Shown here: in pieces, positions 50,955 through 61,288 of the stretch
How the letters are laid out: every line of letters begins with the position of its first letter
Numbering within the stretch: the first letter of the stretch is position 1
NCBI GenBank assembly: GCA_903827955.1
Contig: CAIKKJ010000075.1
Location: 1 to 64,000, forward strand
DNA: 64,000 nt
Source: an uncultured Verrucomicrobia subdivision 3 bacterium
GTDB taxonomy: Bacteria; Verrucomicrobiota; Verrucomicrobiia; Limisphaerales; UBA11358
Direction of reading: 5' to 3'
Program-made: the position numbers and the translations under genes
Notes under the pieces: model-generated
The model's input: the letters and a program-made list of their open reading frames with translations, nothing else
Database searches by the model: none
What the model was told of the DNA's origin: nothing

Positions 50955-52067
50955 TTACCGGCGCGTCTTGGCGGCGAGTTCCAGAATACCTTCCGCCGCT
51001 TCCTCGTCGCCGTTGATTTCAAATTTCGGCGGCATCGGCTTGCGGCCTACCCACGAATCTTTCGCGTGCATGTCCATCATGCGGTCGAGCAGGTCGGCTT
51101 CGGTGACGTGGTAGCCGAGGCCGAGATCTTCGGTCATGCGCGCGTTGATGAATTGCTCGGCGTGACCCGGCACAGGCAAAACAAACGTCGGCTTGCGAAA
51201 CGCGAACGCCTCGGACAGCGCGGAGTAACCGCCGTTGATGACGAGCGCGTCGGCGCGGGCGAGGATCTCGGTGTTGCTCATCAGGCGACCGTGGAATTTC
51301 ACGTTGCCGTGCGAGTTGCCGTCGCGCCCGACGACGTCCACGTTGAAGGGGAATTCACGGTTGTCAAAATTCACCAGCGTCGCGTGGACGGAACCGCTCA
51401 ACATGAAGACGACGTTCTTCAACTGTTTCGGCGAAAGATTTTTCACTGGCGTCTGGCCAATGATTTCACGGACGTTTTTCCGCACAATCAAACCAATGCG
51501 CTTAAACTTCGGATGCCGCGTGGGTGTTCGTAGCGGATACGGACTCAAAATCAGGTCGCAAAATTTGCGGTGGAACAGGTAGTCGGAAAATTCCACGAAC
51601 CAAAAATGGCTGCGGACGCCTTTGGCATCGCGCCGATGCTTGAAGAATTCCGTGACGACGACTTCGGAATTATTGATGGCTGCGATGGGAATTCTTTTGC
51701 GGCGTAACGGCGCGGTGGCGTATTCGGAGTCCGTCACGGCGATGTCGGGCTTCACCTCGGCGATGATCTGTTCGAGCTTGGCGCGCTTGGCCTGCGCCAG
51801 TTTTGCGAGGTTGCCGACGGTCTTAATCGTGGCCCAGCCGCTCACGCCGCCGTTGCTGCCGGAATAATAAAACGACGCCATCTCATGCAGCGACGCGATG
51901 CCGGGACGGTTGGAAAAATATTTCAACCCGTTGCCGGAGGTCAGCACATGGACTTTTACGCCCGCTGCCGCAAGATTTTCGATCACCGCGTGGCATCGCG
52001 TGCTATTGCCCATGCCAAGGCCGTTGATGAGGAAAAGACAGGAAAAGGACACGCGACAGGTTGGCAT
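50955..52067 (-). CDS. Glycosyltransferase family 28-like (MurG-type fold)
   Basis: INGLGMGNSTRCHAVIENLAAAGVKVHVLTSG...ADALVINGGYSALSEAFAFRKPTFVLPVPGHAEQFINA. Confidence 0.8.
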   Translation of the reverse strand: MPTCRVSFSCLFLINGLGMGNSTRCHAVIENLAAAGVKVHVLTSGNGLKYFSNRPGIASLHEMASFYYSGSNGGVSGWATIKTVGNLAKLAQAKRAKLEQIIAEVKPDIAVTDSEYATAPLRRKRIPIAAINNSEVVVTEFFKHRRDAKGVRSHFWFVEFSDYLFHRKFCDLILSPYPLRTPTRHPKFKRIGLIVRKNVREIIGQTPVKNLSPKQLKNVVFMLSGSVHATLVNFDNREFPFNVDVVGRDGNSHGNVKFHGRLMSNTEILARADALVINGGYSALSEAFAFRKPTFVLPVPGHAEQFINARMTEDLGLGYHVTEADLLDRMMDMHAKDSWVGRKPMPPKFEINGDEEAAEGILELAAKTRR

Positions 52068-52109
52068 TGTCCGCTTGACAAAATCAATAAATATTCAGAC
52101 AAGCCAGCG

Positions 52110-52880
52110 ATGATTATTTGCGCCGACGACTACGGAATGCGCGCGGACATTGACCGCGCCATCCTCCAGCTCTGCGATAACGGCAAGCTCGCCGCCGTGT
52201 CGTGCATGGTCTTGTTCGAGCGTTGCGACGGCGCGCTGATGGAAAAAATCCGCGCGCACGAAAGCCGCGTGGACCTCGGCCTGCACTTTTGCCTAACGAA
52301 TGAAAACCTGCCGCTCTCCGCGCCGCTGGATAAAAACGTGCTGCCGGAGTTTGGAAAATTATTTCGGCGCGCAATATTCCGGCGATTGAAGCACGAGGAA
52401 ATTTTATCACTGCTCGCGGCGCAATACGATTTGTTCGTCAAAAAATCCGGGCGCGCGCCGGACTACATTGACGGGCATTTGCATTCGCATCAACTGCCGG
52501 TGGTGGCGGGCGCGCTGGTGGATTTTGTTAGTCAGTTGCCAACGGAAAAACGGCCTTACATCCGCAACACGCGGCTTTGCACGCGCGAACTCCAGCGCAA
52601 AAATCTGCCGCCCATGAAAGCTGGTTTCATCGGCGCGTTCGGCGCGCGGCTGGAGAAAAGGCTGCGCGCGGCAGGCATCGCCACGAACGACGGCTTCTCC
52701 GGCATCTACGATTTCAAAGAGTGGCGGCGCTACTCGGAATTTTTCCAAAAGTTCGCCGCGTGCTTGCCGGAGAAAAATGGAATCCTCGTCACGCATCCCG
52801 GCTTCGACGAAGACTGGCGGCGCAGCGAATTTGAAACATTGGAAAAATTTCCTGGCGGTGCGAATCGCTTTCAGCGCTGA
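52110..52880 (+). CDS. ChbG/YdjC/HpnK-like carbohydrate deacetylase
   Basis: MIICADDYGMRADIDRAILQL...RVDLGLHFCLTNE...DYIDGHLHSHQLP; ATG 52110 in ORF 51885..52880. Confidence 0.85.
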   Translation: MIICADDYGMRADIDRAILQLCDNGKLAAVSCMVLFERCDGALMEKIRAHESRVDLGLHFCLTNENLPLSAPLDKNVLPEFGKLFRRAIFRRLKHEEILSLLAAQYDLFVKKSGRAPDYIDGHLHSHQLPVVAGALVDFVSQLPTEKRPYIRNTRLCTRELQRKNLPPMKAGFIGAFGARLEKRLRAAGIATNDGFSGIYDFKEWRRYSEFFQKFAACLPEKNGILVTHPGFDEDWRRSEFETLEKFPGGANRFQR

Positions 52881-52881
52881 A

Positions 52882-54474
52882 TCATTGCGGCACGGCGACG
52901 AGCGCGATGCCGTTGCCGTAAAATGTCACCGCCGAGTCGTTGGAATTCACCAAGGTCGCGGCGCGTAGTTCAAAAAAGTTGGTCCGCGAAAACAGCGCGC
53001 CCGCCGCCTGTAATTCCAGTTCGCGCGACTTGACGTAGTGGCTGATCAGCCGTGCGTGACGGAAAATATTATTCTTTTCGCCCGGCGGCACGGCGGCGAT
53101 GTAATCCGCATCGCGCACCTCGACGCGGCCTGCCGCCCGCGCTTTCAATTGCTGATAAACCAGATTCATCTTCGCGCAGCTCGGCACGAAGATCGGGCCG
53201 TTTGCGATGCGGTCGCCCTCGAATTTGCAAATCACCGGCATGAACCACAAATCAGCGGCGACCGTGACGAGCAGCGCCGGCAGGAAAATCTTTTTCAGCC
53301 ACGGCAATTCCAGACAGCGCGCCGCGCCGACGCCGGCGAGCGTGAACAACAGCGGCGAAATCAGCAGGCAATAGCGCGAGTGAAACGGCTTGCCCGCGAC
53401 GAAGCTGAACGCCAGATACGCGAGAAAAACAAAGGCGGCGGTCAGCAGACCGGGCGGTTGCGCCAGCGTTTCGCGTAGTGTGGCGGAACGATTTTTTAAC
53501 GCCGACTTCACGGCGAGGATTGCGCCCAGCAAAATCCCCAGCGCAAAAATCACCGAGACGGCGTTCACCGCAATCAGTGCCGGCACGCCGCCGAAAGCAC
53601 GTTGCGCCAGAGTTTGAAAATCACCGGGCGCATAAGTCCAGCCGGGGTTCCAAAAATTCACGAGGAAGGTGAACGGCGAGGAAAAAATTTTCAGCGCGTC
53701 CGGCGAGAAACCGCCGTTGCCGCCGGTCAGCATCCCGCGCGTATTGGCCCAGTCGTGCCGCGCGTCGCCGAGAACGTAGGGGACGTAGCTCGCTGCCGCC
53801 GCGAGCAGGCCGATGACAAGCCAGCACCAGTTCACGCACAGCCGCGCAAACCAGCCGAACGCGATGAGCGGCAGAATCAGCGACAGCGTGCTCATGTGAA
53901 ATTGCGCGCCGGCGAGCAGCAGCAGCGGCAGCAAAAAAATCGCGCGCGATTTTTGAATTCGCACGCAGCGGAACAGCGCGAGGAAAATCACCGCGCCCAG
54001 CAACGGCATCGGCGAAGGATTCCAGACAATTGAAGAATATTGCACCATCCACAGCGACACGGCCATGAACAGCGCGCCAAAACTTGCCGCTGTGACGCCA
54101 ACCAATTCACGCGCCAGCCGCCACGTCAGCGCGATGGCGGCGAGGTTCACGGCGATCATGAGCAGCACCACTCCGTCGAGCGAGCCGTAGAGCTTGAGTC
54201 CGGCGACGCAAAAAAGCGTCCACAGCGGGCCGGGAAGTTTGGAGTGCGGATTGCAGTTGGGCTGGCCGATGTAGAGTGCGCGTTCGCCACCGTTCTCAAA
54301 ATTCGCGGCGACCTCGTAGGCCTCGATACCGTCCACCTGATAGCCGAGCGCGTGGCTTTGCGCCCAGCCGAAATAGCCCAGGCGCAACGCCAGCGCGACG
54401 AGCAAGATGACCGGCAGATGCCAGGCGGAATATTTTTTCAGCCAACCAACGGCAGGATTGGATGGCGGCTGCAT
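52882..54474 (-). CDS. GT39/ArnT-like polytopic glycosyltransferase
   Basis: Many TMs; ALALRLGYFGWAQSHALGYQVDGIEAYEVA...HSKLPGPLWTLFCVAGLKLYG...HSRYCLLISPLLFTLAGVG; ATG 54474. Confidence 0.75.
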   Translation of the reverse strand: MQPPSNPAVGWLKKYSAWHLPVILLVALALRLGYFGWAQSHALGYQVDGIEAYEVAANFENGGERALYIGQPNCNPHSKLPGPLWTLFCVAGLKLYGSLDGVVLLMIAVNLAAIALTWRLARELVGVTAASFGALFMAVSLWMVQYSSIVWNPSPMPLLGAVIFLALFRCVRIQKSRAIFLLPLLLLAGAQFHMSTLSLILPLIAFGWFARLCVNWCWLVIGLLAAAASYVPYVLGDARHDWANTRGMLTGGNGGFSPDALKIFSSPFTFLVNFWNPGWTYAPGDFQTLAQRAFGGVPALIAVNAVSVIFALGILLGAILAVKSALKNRSATLRETLAQPPGLLTAAFVFLAYLAFSFVAGKPFHSRYCLLISPLLFTLAGVGAARCLELPWLKKIFLPALLVTVAADLWFMPVICKFEGDRIANGPIFVPSCAKMNLVYQQLKARAAGRVEVRDADYIAAVPPGEKNNIFRHARLISHYVKSRELELQAAGALFSRTNFFELRAATLVNSNDSAVTFYGNGIALVAVPQ

Positions 54475-54478
54475 CTTC

Positions 54479-57400
54479 TTATTCTTCCGCGAACAGATAT
54501 TCCAAATCTGTCGCCGTGAGGCTGCGGGCGAAGCCTTCTTCGCCAAGCACGTCGGCGATGGTCTTGGCCTTGCTCTGTTGCAGTTCCCAGATTTTTTCCT
54601 CCACCGTGCCGGGCGCGATGAGGCGATACGCGTTCACCGTCTGCGTCTGGCCAATGCGATGCGAGCGGTCAATGGCCTGCGCCTCGACTGCCGGATTCCA
54701 CCAAGGATCGTAAAGCACAACGTAGCTGGCGTTCGTCAGATTCAATCCCGTTCCCGCCGCGCGCAAACTCAAGAGGAACACGCACGCGCCGGATTCTTTT
54801 TGGAAATCGTTCACGACGGACTGGCGATCTTTTGTCTGGCCGGTTAGGACGTGCGTGTGGATGTTGCGCGCTTTACATTCCTTTTGGAGGAGTTCGAGCA
54901 TCTGCACAAATTGCGAGAAGACCAAAACTTTTTGGCCGTCGGCAATGAGCGGATCGAGCAATTCAAAGAGCGTATCGGTCTTGCCGCTGGCGGTGTCGCT
55001 GCCGACGAGCGCGGGATGGCAGCACACCTGGCGCAACCGCGTGAGCGCGGCGAGGACGTGCATCTTGGATTTGTTCAAGCCCTGCGTCTCGACCGCCTTC
55101 ATCACCTGATCGCGGCTGCGGCGCAACTCGGCGAGATACAGTTTCCGCTGGTCTTCACCGAGCGGACAATCGCGGCGCTCCTCGATGCGGTCGGGCAAAT
55201 CTTTCGCGACGTGTTTTTTCAAACGGCGCAGCAGGAGCGGGCGCAGCTTGGCGGACAGACGGCGGCGCGCGATGCGCTGCTCGGATTCGGCATTCTCGCC
55301 GCCTTTGGGTTCGTAGGTGTCGAGAAATTGATCCTGCGTGCCGAGATAACCGGGCTGGATGAAATCCACGATGCTCCACAGATCGAGCAAGCGGTTTTCC
55401 AGCGGCGTGCCGGTGAGCGCGATTTTGTTTTCGCACTTCAATTGCTTCACCGACTGCGTGACCTGCGCGCCGGGATTTTTGATGAACTGCGCCTCGTCCA
55501 AAATCACCGCACGGAAACTGAACTTGTGAAACTCTTCCAAGTCGCGCCGCAACAGCGCGTAGTTCGTGACGATCAAATCGTGCTGTGGAATCTGTTTCCG
55601 CAAATTGTGCCGCGCCGCGCCGCTTTCCAGCACGAGCACTTTCATGTCGGGCGTAAACTTCTCCGCTTCGCGCCGCCAGTTGTGCAGCACGGACGCGGGG
55701 CAAATCACCAATGACGGCTTGGGATTTTTCACATTGCGTTCCTTGAGCCAGTCGAGCCACGTCAACGTCTGCAAGGTTTTGCCGAGCCCCATGTCGTCGG
55801 CAAGAATGCCGCCGAGTTTGACCTGCACGAGGTGCGCGAGGAAATCAAAACCGTCTTTTTGATACGGGCGCAATTCCGCCTGCAAACCTTTCGGCAATTG
55901 CGCGTTCGGCACGCCTTTGAAATCACGGACTCGCTCGCGCAACGCCTGCGCCTCGGGTGAATCCACAAAACGCATCAACCCGTTTTCGTCCAGATGTGCG
56001 ACGTGTTCCAGCCCGACTTTTTGCGGCACGGCAATGAGTCCAGCCACGCCCATGTCGGCCATCGCTTCGTGCGCACTCTGCACGGCGTTCGTGTCAAGCT
56101 CCACCCAGCCGGCGTTCGGCAATTTCACGAACCGGCTGGTCGCGGCGGCGAGGCGATCCAAATCGGCCTTGGAAAGTTTCATGCCTTCCGCCTCCCATTC
56201 GGCACTCACGGACAACCAGTCAATGCCGCTGCCTTTGACAATTAATTTTGGCTTGAGTGCACGCGGCTTGAGAAACAGGTGATGGAACGCGGGGTTGCCA
56301 AGAAATTCTGCATCAGCCGGCCGGGAAGCCCAGGCTTCCGCCAGCAGGCCGAGAAAGTTTTCATTCGCATCGCCGATCCACAACCCGGGCTCCTGCATGA
56401 ACCAGTCGAGTTTCCGCAGCCAATGCACGGACGGATCGAGGCGCGGGTCATCAAGGATTTCCGGTTTGTCGCCGGCCTTGATGCTGCGGTTGTGCGGTGC
56501 CCATTCGTGGCCGTTCCAAACCCAGGTGCTTTTGTCGCGCAAACTTTTCGCGAGCAACCGCAGCTGCACGGTGTCATCCATCAGTTCAAAGACAAACTGC
56601 GGCGTGGCCTGATGCGCCACGCAAAGCTGCTCCCAGTCCACGCCGTGATTCGCCTGCGTCTTGCGCAAGTGCAGCAGCAAGCGATGGCTCAGTTTGCGCA
56701 CGGGCACGGACGGTTTTTGTGAAAGATATTTCAGCACGCCGTTCGGCGGCGCGTTGCGCAGCAGGAAAAATGTGTTGCCGATGAGGGCGATGGGCGCCTG
56801 GCGGTTGAAAAATTTTGCGTCGGCGATCGCGTGGGAAGTGCCATCCTGCAACGTGATGCGATGCGTGAAGGAAAGTTCTTGCGTGCCGTTCTCCAGCTGG
56901 GGCGTGAGCGAAACCACATCGCCATGAAAATGGATCATCTGGCCGTTGGCCGCGAGTTCGAGCCGGCCAGTGTTGCCCCAGCGCGCGAGCCACTGCAGCA
57001 GTTCCGCATCGGTCAGCAGCAGCGACGTCTCGTGGCCGGCGCGTTCGCGGTGCGTGTCGTAAATCCACTGGACGAATTCCCAGTCCCACGGGGTGAACAG
57101 CTCCTGCTCGTGCGCGGCGCGAACGACGAGATCCACAAGGTCATGCAGCGAACGCGCTTTTTCGCCGGTGCGCGGACGGAGCAAAAGAAATTGCAGCGCG
57201 AGCCGGTGGCGCGAAGGTTCCGCCACATCCGGTTGCGGTTTGCACACGACGCGCAGCGTGGCGCGCGGCGTGTCGAGGTGCAGCGGCGCGGGCGGCGAGA
57301 GCCAGTTTTCCAATTCCTTGACGAGGCGTTGTTCCTGCTCGGCTTCCTCGGCCTTGGCAAAACGCTCCGGGCTGGCGTGCGTCTGCAATTCCGGCGGCAC

Positions 57401-57748
57401 GGAACGCTTGGCGCGCAAAAACAAAAACGCGAGTTCCTCCAGCCGGTTTTTGCCGGTCGCGGCGAGCAACTTTGGCCACCAGTCCGTCGCGGGAAAATCG
57501 CGGCGCGAGAGCGAGAGTTTTTCAAAATAATCCTCAAGCAGCAGCCACGAGCGTTGCGAATCCGGGCAGGTGGCAAAGCCTTTCAGGATGTCCTCACGCT
57601 CGCAGACGGTGTTCTTGGAGTCGGAAAGTTCGCGGCGCAAATCGGCGAAGGCACCGTAAGTCTGCGACAAAACCTTGTGGTGGGCGTCGTATTTATTCGC
57701 GCCCGTGCGGGTCGCGCCATTCCCGTTTCTGATTGGAGTTCTCGGCAT
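54479..57748 (-). CDS. SNF2-family DEAD/DEAH helicase
   Basis: GGILADDMGLGKTLQTLTWLDWLK...VICPASVLHNWRREAEKF...ILDEAQFIKN...LTGTPLENRLLDLWSIVDF...YDPWWNPAVEAQAIDRSHRIGQT. Confidence 0.96.
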   Translation of the reverse strand: MPRTPIRNGNGATRTGANKYDAHHKVLSQTYGAFADLRRELSDSKNTVCEREDILKGFATCPDSQRSWLLLEDYFEKLSLSRRDFPATDWWPKLLAATGKNRLEELAFLFLRAKRSVPPELQTHASPERFAKAEEAEQEQRLVKELENWLSPPAPLHLDTPRATLRVVCKPQPDVAEPSRHRLALQFLLLRPRTGEKARSLHDLVDLVVRAAHEQELFTPWDWEFVQWIYDTHRERAGHETSLLLTDAELLQWLARWGNTGRLELAANGQMIHFHGDVVSLTPQLENGTQELSFTHRITLQDGTSHAIADAKFFNRQAPIALIGNTFFLLRNAPPNGVLKYLSQKPSVPVRKLSHRLLLHLRKTQANHGVDWEQLCVAHQATPQFVFELMDDTVQLRLLAKSLRDKSTWVWNGHEWAPHNRSIKAGDKPEILDDPRLDPSVHWLRKLDWFMQEPGLWIGDANENFLGLLAEAWASRPADAEFLGNPAFHHLFLKPRALKPKLIVKGSGIDWLSVSAEWEAEGMKLSKADLDRLAAATSRFVKLPNAGWVELDTNAVQSAHEAMADMGVAGLIAVPQKVGLEHVAHLDENGLMRFVDSPEAQALRERVRDFKGVPNAQLPKGLQAELRPYQKDGFDFLAHLVQVKLGGILADDMGLGKTLQTLTWLDWLKERNVKNPKPSLVICPASVLHNWRREAEKFTPDMKVLVLESGAARHNLRKQIPQHDLIVTNYALLRRDLEEFHKFSFRAVILDEAQFIKNPGAQVTQSVKQLKCENKIALTGTPLENRLLDLWSIVDFIQPGYLGTQDQFLDTYEPKGGENAESEQRIARRRLSAKLRPLLLRRLKKHVAKDLPDRIEERRDCPLGEDQRKLYLAELRRSRDQVMKAVETQGLNKSKMHVLAALTRLRQVCCHPALVGSDTASGKTDTLFELLDPLIADGQKVLVFSQFVQMLELLQKECKARNIHTHVLTGQTKDRQSVVNDFQKESGACVFLLSLRAAGTGLNLTNASYVVLYDPWWNPAVEAQAIDRSHRIGQTQTVNAYRLIAPGTVEEKIWELQQSKAKTIADVLGEEGFARSLTATDLEYLFAEE

Positions 57749-57844
57749 CTAAACTAAAAAATAATGTTCTATCATTTCGACAGAACCCGCGTGGCCGGTC
57801 AATCGCAAATGAAAAGTTTTTTGGTCGGGACGTGGGCGACGCGA

Positions 57845-57872
57845 TTGACGATGGCGTTTTTTTTGATAGATT
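57845..57872 (+). promoter_or_regulatory. Promoter for asd
   Basis: TTGACG-N16-TAGATT, ending 12 nt before the ATG. Confidence 0.6.
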
Positions 57873-57884
57873 GTCCGGCCTTTT

Positions 57885-58889
57885 ATGAATCGCAATCCGC
57901 ATGTCGCAATTGTCGGTGCCACGGGAGCCGTGGGCATCGAGATGATCAAGACCTTGGAAAAAAGAAAATTTCCCGTGGGCAAACTCACCCTGCTCGCCTC
58001 GGCGCGCTCGGCGGGGAAAAAATTAAAATTTCGCGGCAAGGCGATCACGATCAAGGAACTCACCAAGGATTCATTCGCGGGCGTGGACATCGCGCTGTTC
58101 AGCGCGGGCGGCGGCATCTCGCGGGAATTCGCACCGATCGCGGCCAAGGCCGGCTGCGTAGTCGTGGATAATTCCAGCGCGTTCCGCCAAGATCCGAACG
58201 TCCCGCTCGTCGTGCCGGAAATCAACGCGGCGGACGTCAAGAAGCACAAGGGCATCATCGCGAATCCGAATTGCACCACGGCCATCACGCTGATGGCGTT
58301 GTATCCGCTGCACAAAAAATTCGGCGTGAAACGCATTTTTGCTTCGAGCTACCAAGCGGTTTCTGGCACGGGCGCACAGGCGATTGAAGAATTGAAGCGG
58401 CAGGTCGGCCAGGTCGTCGCCGGCAAAAAGGTGACGAAGGAAGTGTATCCCCACCAGATTGCCTTCAACGTGCTGCCCCATGTGGATTCATTTTTGCCGA
58501 CCGGTTACACGAAGGAAGAGATGAAGATGGAGAACGAAGGCCGCAAAATCATGCACCACGACAAATTTCGCGCGAGCGTGACCTGCGTGCGCGTGCCGGT
58601 CTATCGTTCGCATTCGGTCGCCGTGAGCGCGGAATTTGCCAAGCCCATCACCGTGGCCGCCGCGCGGGCGGTGTTGAACAAAGCGCCCGGTCTCGACGTG
58701 GTGGATGAACCGGAAAATAAAAAATATCCGATGCCGCTCAACACGTCCGAGCAATACAACTGCCAGGTTGGCCGGATTCGTCTGGACTGCGCGTTGGACA
58801 ACGGCTTGTGCTTCTGGGTCTCGGGTGATCAGTTGCTCAAGGGCGCGGCGCTGAACGCGGTGCAGATCGCCGAGGAACTGCTGAAGTAA
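57885..58889 (+). CDS. asd: Aspartate-semialdehyde dehydrogenase
   Basis: VAIVGATGAVGIEMIKTLEKRKFPVGKLTLLASARSAGKKL...NPNCTTAITLMALYPLHKKFGVKRIFASSYQAVSGTG. Confidence 0.96.
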   Translation: MNRNPHVAIVGATGAVGIEMIKTLEKRKFPVGKLTLLASARSAGKKLKFRGKAITIKELTKDSFAGVDIALFSAGGGISREFAPIAAKAGCVVVDNSSAFRQDPNVPLVVPEINAADVKKHKGIIANPNCTTAITLMALYPLHKKFGVKRIFASSYQAVSGTGAQAIEELKRQVGQVVAGKKVTKEVYPHQIAFNVLPHVDSFLPTGYTKEEMKMENEGRKIMHHDKFRASVTCVRVPVYRSHSVAVSAEFAKPITVAAARAVLNKAPGLDVVDEPENKKYPMPLNTSEQYNCQVGRIRLDCALDNGLCFWVSGDQLLKGAALNAVQIAEELLK

Positions 58890-58921
58890 CCAGCTGGTTA
58901 CAAAATTAAAAGTCCATTGAG

Positions 58922-58951
58922 CGTCCGCCAAAGTGTGATAGCTTTGGCGGA
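58922..58951 (+). terminator. Perfect hairpin between asd and next gene (terminator/attenuator-like)
   Basis: gtccgccaaag-tgtgatag-ctttggcggac, 11-bp perfect stem followed by tttcatttt. Confidence 0.55.
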
Positions 58952-58961
58952 CTTTCATTTT

Positions 58962-60227
58962 ATGGCAAAACGCAGGCAGCAGCAGGAATCCGGGCAGGCG
59001 GCGAACAATTTCCAATTCACCCTCGCGGGACTGATTATCTTTAGCCTAGCGCTGATGGGCGGCGCGTCGCTAATCACTTGGAAGCTGTCGCAGAAGAGCG
59101 CGGCGCGCACGGAGCCTTACGCGGTGGATACCAAGGACAAGTCCGCCACCGTCCGCAGCGGGGCGTGGGGCACGCTGCTCACGCGTGACATCGAACTGGA
59201 ACGGCCAGCGGAATACCTCACGGAAGAAGTCGCGTTGCCGAAGCCGGAAATCTGGTCGTTCGCTGGGATGCGCCCGGAGGCGGTGAAAAAACTGTTCGCG
59301 GCGAACGGGGTTTCCGCCGGACAGATCGCCTCAGCCTTCGCGCCGGGAAGTTATTCGGAGAAAAACTCCGGCACGGAATTAAAGCCGTCGGAGTCATTTC
59401 TGACTTCATTCACCCCGGAGCAGCGTCAGAAACTCTACCTCGCGCTAGCCGGCGCGGGCGTGAACCTGTATCTGGATTTCCCTTACATTTTTCCGGGCAA
59501 TGATTTTGCGGACATCTGCACCAGCGGACATCTGCTGCCGGAGGAAGTGGCTTTGCTGAAGCAACTCGCCTATCCAAATGGAACGGCGCAGCAGTTGTCC
59601 GATTATTTTTTCCTGCTGGAAAAAATTCCCACACTGGAACGGCGCACGAAGGTAACGCAGGCGCTTTCGCGGCAGTCCGCCGTGCTCGCGCGCCTCGCGG
59701 TGCAACCGGACACGGACATTGACAAGATTGCGAGCTACTGGGGCAACGTGCCGAACGTGCGCTTCACCAACATCCGCCCGCTGATGGAATCACTCAAGCA
59801 ACTGCCGGAGGGTGGCAGCCTGAGCCTGCTGTATTTCCTGCCCAAGTTTGCGCGCGAACGGCTCTACACCTTTCCGCTGCCCGCGCAGACTGGCGACCCG
59901 GTGATGGACTGCCATTGGACGACGTTCAACTTTTTCAACGAGACGCCCGACAACCGTTTCAATGACGCCAACTATGCCGTGCAGTTCATCCAGAAAAATT
60001 ATTATCAGATTTCCGCGCCGTCGCAGTATGGCGACATCTTGCTGTTGATGAATGAAAAACAGGAGGTGAAACATTCCGCCGTCTTCATTGCCGACGACAT
60101 CGTCTTCACGAAAAACGGCAACAACTATCGCCAGCCGTGGATGCTCATGCGGATTCCTGACCTGCTCACGACCTATCCCGCCACACCGCCCATGAAGACA
60201 GTTTACATGCGGCGCAAGACCGATTGA
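58962..60227 (+). CDS. Membrane-anchored hypothetical protein, possible NlpC/P60-like C-terminus
   Basis: Single N-terminal TM; C-terminal DCHWTTFNFF...YGDILLLMNEKQEVKHSAVFIADDIVFTKNG resembles papain-like Cys/His peptidases. Confidence 0.55.
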   Translation: MAKRRQQQESGQAANNFQFTLAGLIIFSLALMGGASLITWKLSQKSAARTEPYAVDTKDKSATVRSGAWGTLLTRDIELERPAEYLTEEVALPKPEIWSFAGMRPEAVKKLFAANGVSAGQIASAFAPGSYSEKNSGTELKPSESFLTSFTPEQRQKLYLALAGAGVNLYLDFPYIFPGNDFADICTSGHLLPEEVALLKQLAYPNGTAQQLSDYFFLLEKIPTLERRTKVTQALSRQSAVLARLAVQPDTDIDKIASYWGNVPNVRFTNIRPLMESLKQLPEGGSLSLLYFLPKFARERLYTFPLPAQTGDPVMDCHWTTFNFFNETPDNRFNDANYAVQFIQKNYYQISAPSQYGDILLLMNEKQEVKHSAVFIADDIVFTKNGNNYRQPWMLMRIPDLLTTYPATPPMKTVYMRRKTD

Positions 60228-60230
60228 AAA

Positions 60231-60668
60231 TTATTTTACGCCCGCTTCCTTCATGTAGGCGCTGGAAATCCTGATGTTCGCCGCTTTGGCGACATCCATC
60301 ACCCGCACAATCTGCCCCCACGGCGCGGCCTTGTCCGCCCGCACGGCCAGCTTGGCTTCATTGCCGGTGGCACGGGCTTTTTCGGCATCCACAATCAACC
60401 GGCCGCGCAACTGGTCTGGCGTCACCACATCGCCCGCCAGGCCGTAGCGCAAAGTGCCGGAAGCCTCGATGCTCACGAGCAACGGCGGATTTTCATTCGC
60501 GCCGGATCGCAAGGCGGAATTGGATTCCGGCAACGCCAGCCGCAGCGCGGGCTGCTGCCGAAACGTCGTCGTCACCAGCAGAAAAATCACCAGCACGATC
60601 AGCACATCAATCAGGGCGACGATGATGACCGCCGGCGCGGTGCGGCGTTTGTGCAGGATGAATCTCAT
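60231..60668 (-). CDS. exbD: Biopolymer transport protein ExbD
   Basis: PAVIIVALIDVLIVLVIFLLVTTTFRQQPALRLALPES. Confidence 0.9.
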   Translation of the reverse strand: MRFILHKRRTAPAVIIVALIDVLIVLVIFLLVTTTFRQQPALRLALPESNSALRSGANENPPLLVSIEASGTLRYGLAGDVVTPDQLRGRLIVDAEKARATGNEAKLAVRADKAAPWGQIVRVMDVAKAANIRISSAYMKEAGVK

Positions 60669-61264
60669 TTCTTCTCCGCAGATTGGCGGCGGATGAATTC
60701 CGCGCACAGCGTTTCCATTTCCACGGCGAGCACTTCAACCTTTTTTGAAAAATAACTCCAGGCCACCAGCGACGGGATGGAAATCAGCAGGCCGATGAGC
60801 GTCGTCCGCAAAATCAAACTGATACCCTGCGCCAGTTTGGAAGCGTCGTTGATGTTCGTCAAACCCGTCTGCCCGATGTCGCCGAACACCGTCATCATGC
60901 CGAAAATGGTTCCGACCAGGCCGAGCAGCGGCGCGATGCCTACGATGACTTCCAGCACGACCAACCCCTGCTCCAACTTCACGACTTCATGACGCGCGGC
61001 TGTTTCCACCGCCGCCTCGGTGTCGGCTTTGGGCCAGTCACGATGCGCATCGGCAACCCGCAGCAGGCGACCGAGCGACGACGGCTGCGCTTCACAAAGC
61101 TGCCGGAGATTTTTCAAATCTTCGTCCGTGCGGCAAACCGCGACCGCAGCGGCGAGCCGCGCCGGCACGACGCTGCCCCAGCGCAATGTCCACGCGCGCC
61201 AGATGATCACACCCAGTCCCGCCACCGAGGTCAGGCCGAGTAACACATAAACAATTTTATCCAT
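60665..61264 (-). CDS. exbB: MotA/TolQ/ExbB proton channel protein
   Basis: VLEVIVGIAPLLGLVGTIFGMMTVFGDIGQTGLTN...GISLILRTTLIGLLISIPSLVAWSYF. Confidence 0.93.
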   Translation of the reverse strand: MDKIVYVLLGLTSVAGLGVIIWRAWTLRWGSVVPARLAAAVAVCRTDEDLKNLRQLCEAQPSSLGRLLRVADAHRDWPKADTEAAVETAARHEVVKLEQGLVVLEVIVGIAPLLGLVGTIFGMMTVFGDIGQTGLTNINDASKLAQGISLILRTTLIGLLISIPSLVAWSYFSKKVEVLAVEMETLCAEFIRRQSAEKK

Positions 61265-61288
61265 AAATTTTTCGAGTCGCGAACCGGT

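Noticed and set aside
54479-57748. SNF2 helicase as part of a defence system
   Set aside because: Neighbours are a membrane glycosyltransferase and asd; no nuclease, methylase or other defence partner is adjacent.
56831-57757. 308-aa plus-strand ORF opposite the SNF2 helicase
   Set aside because: Antisense shadow of a conserved helicase N-terminal region.
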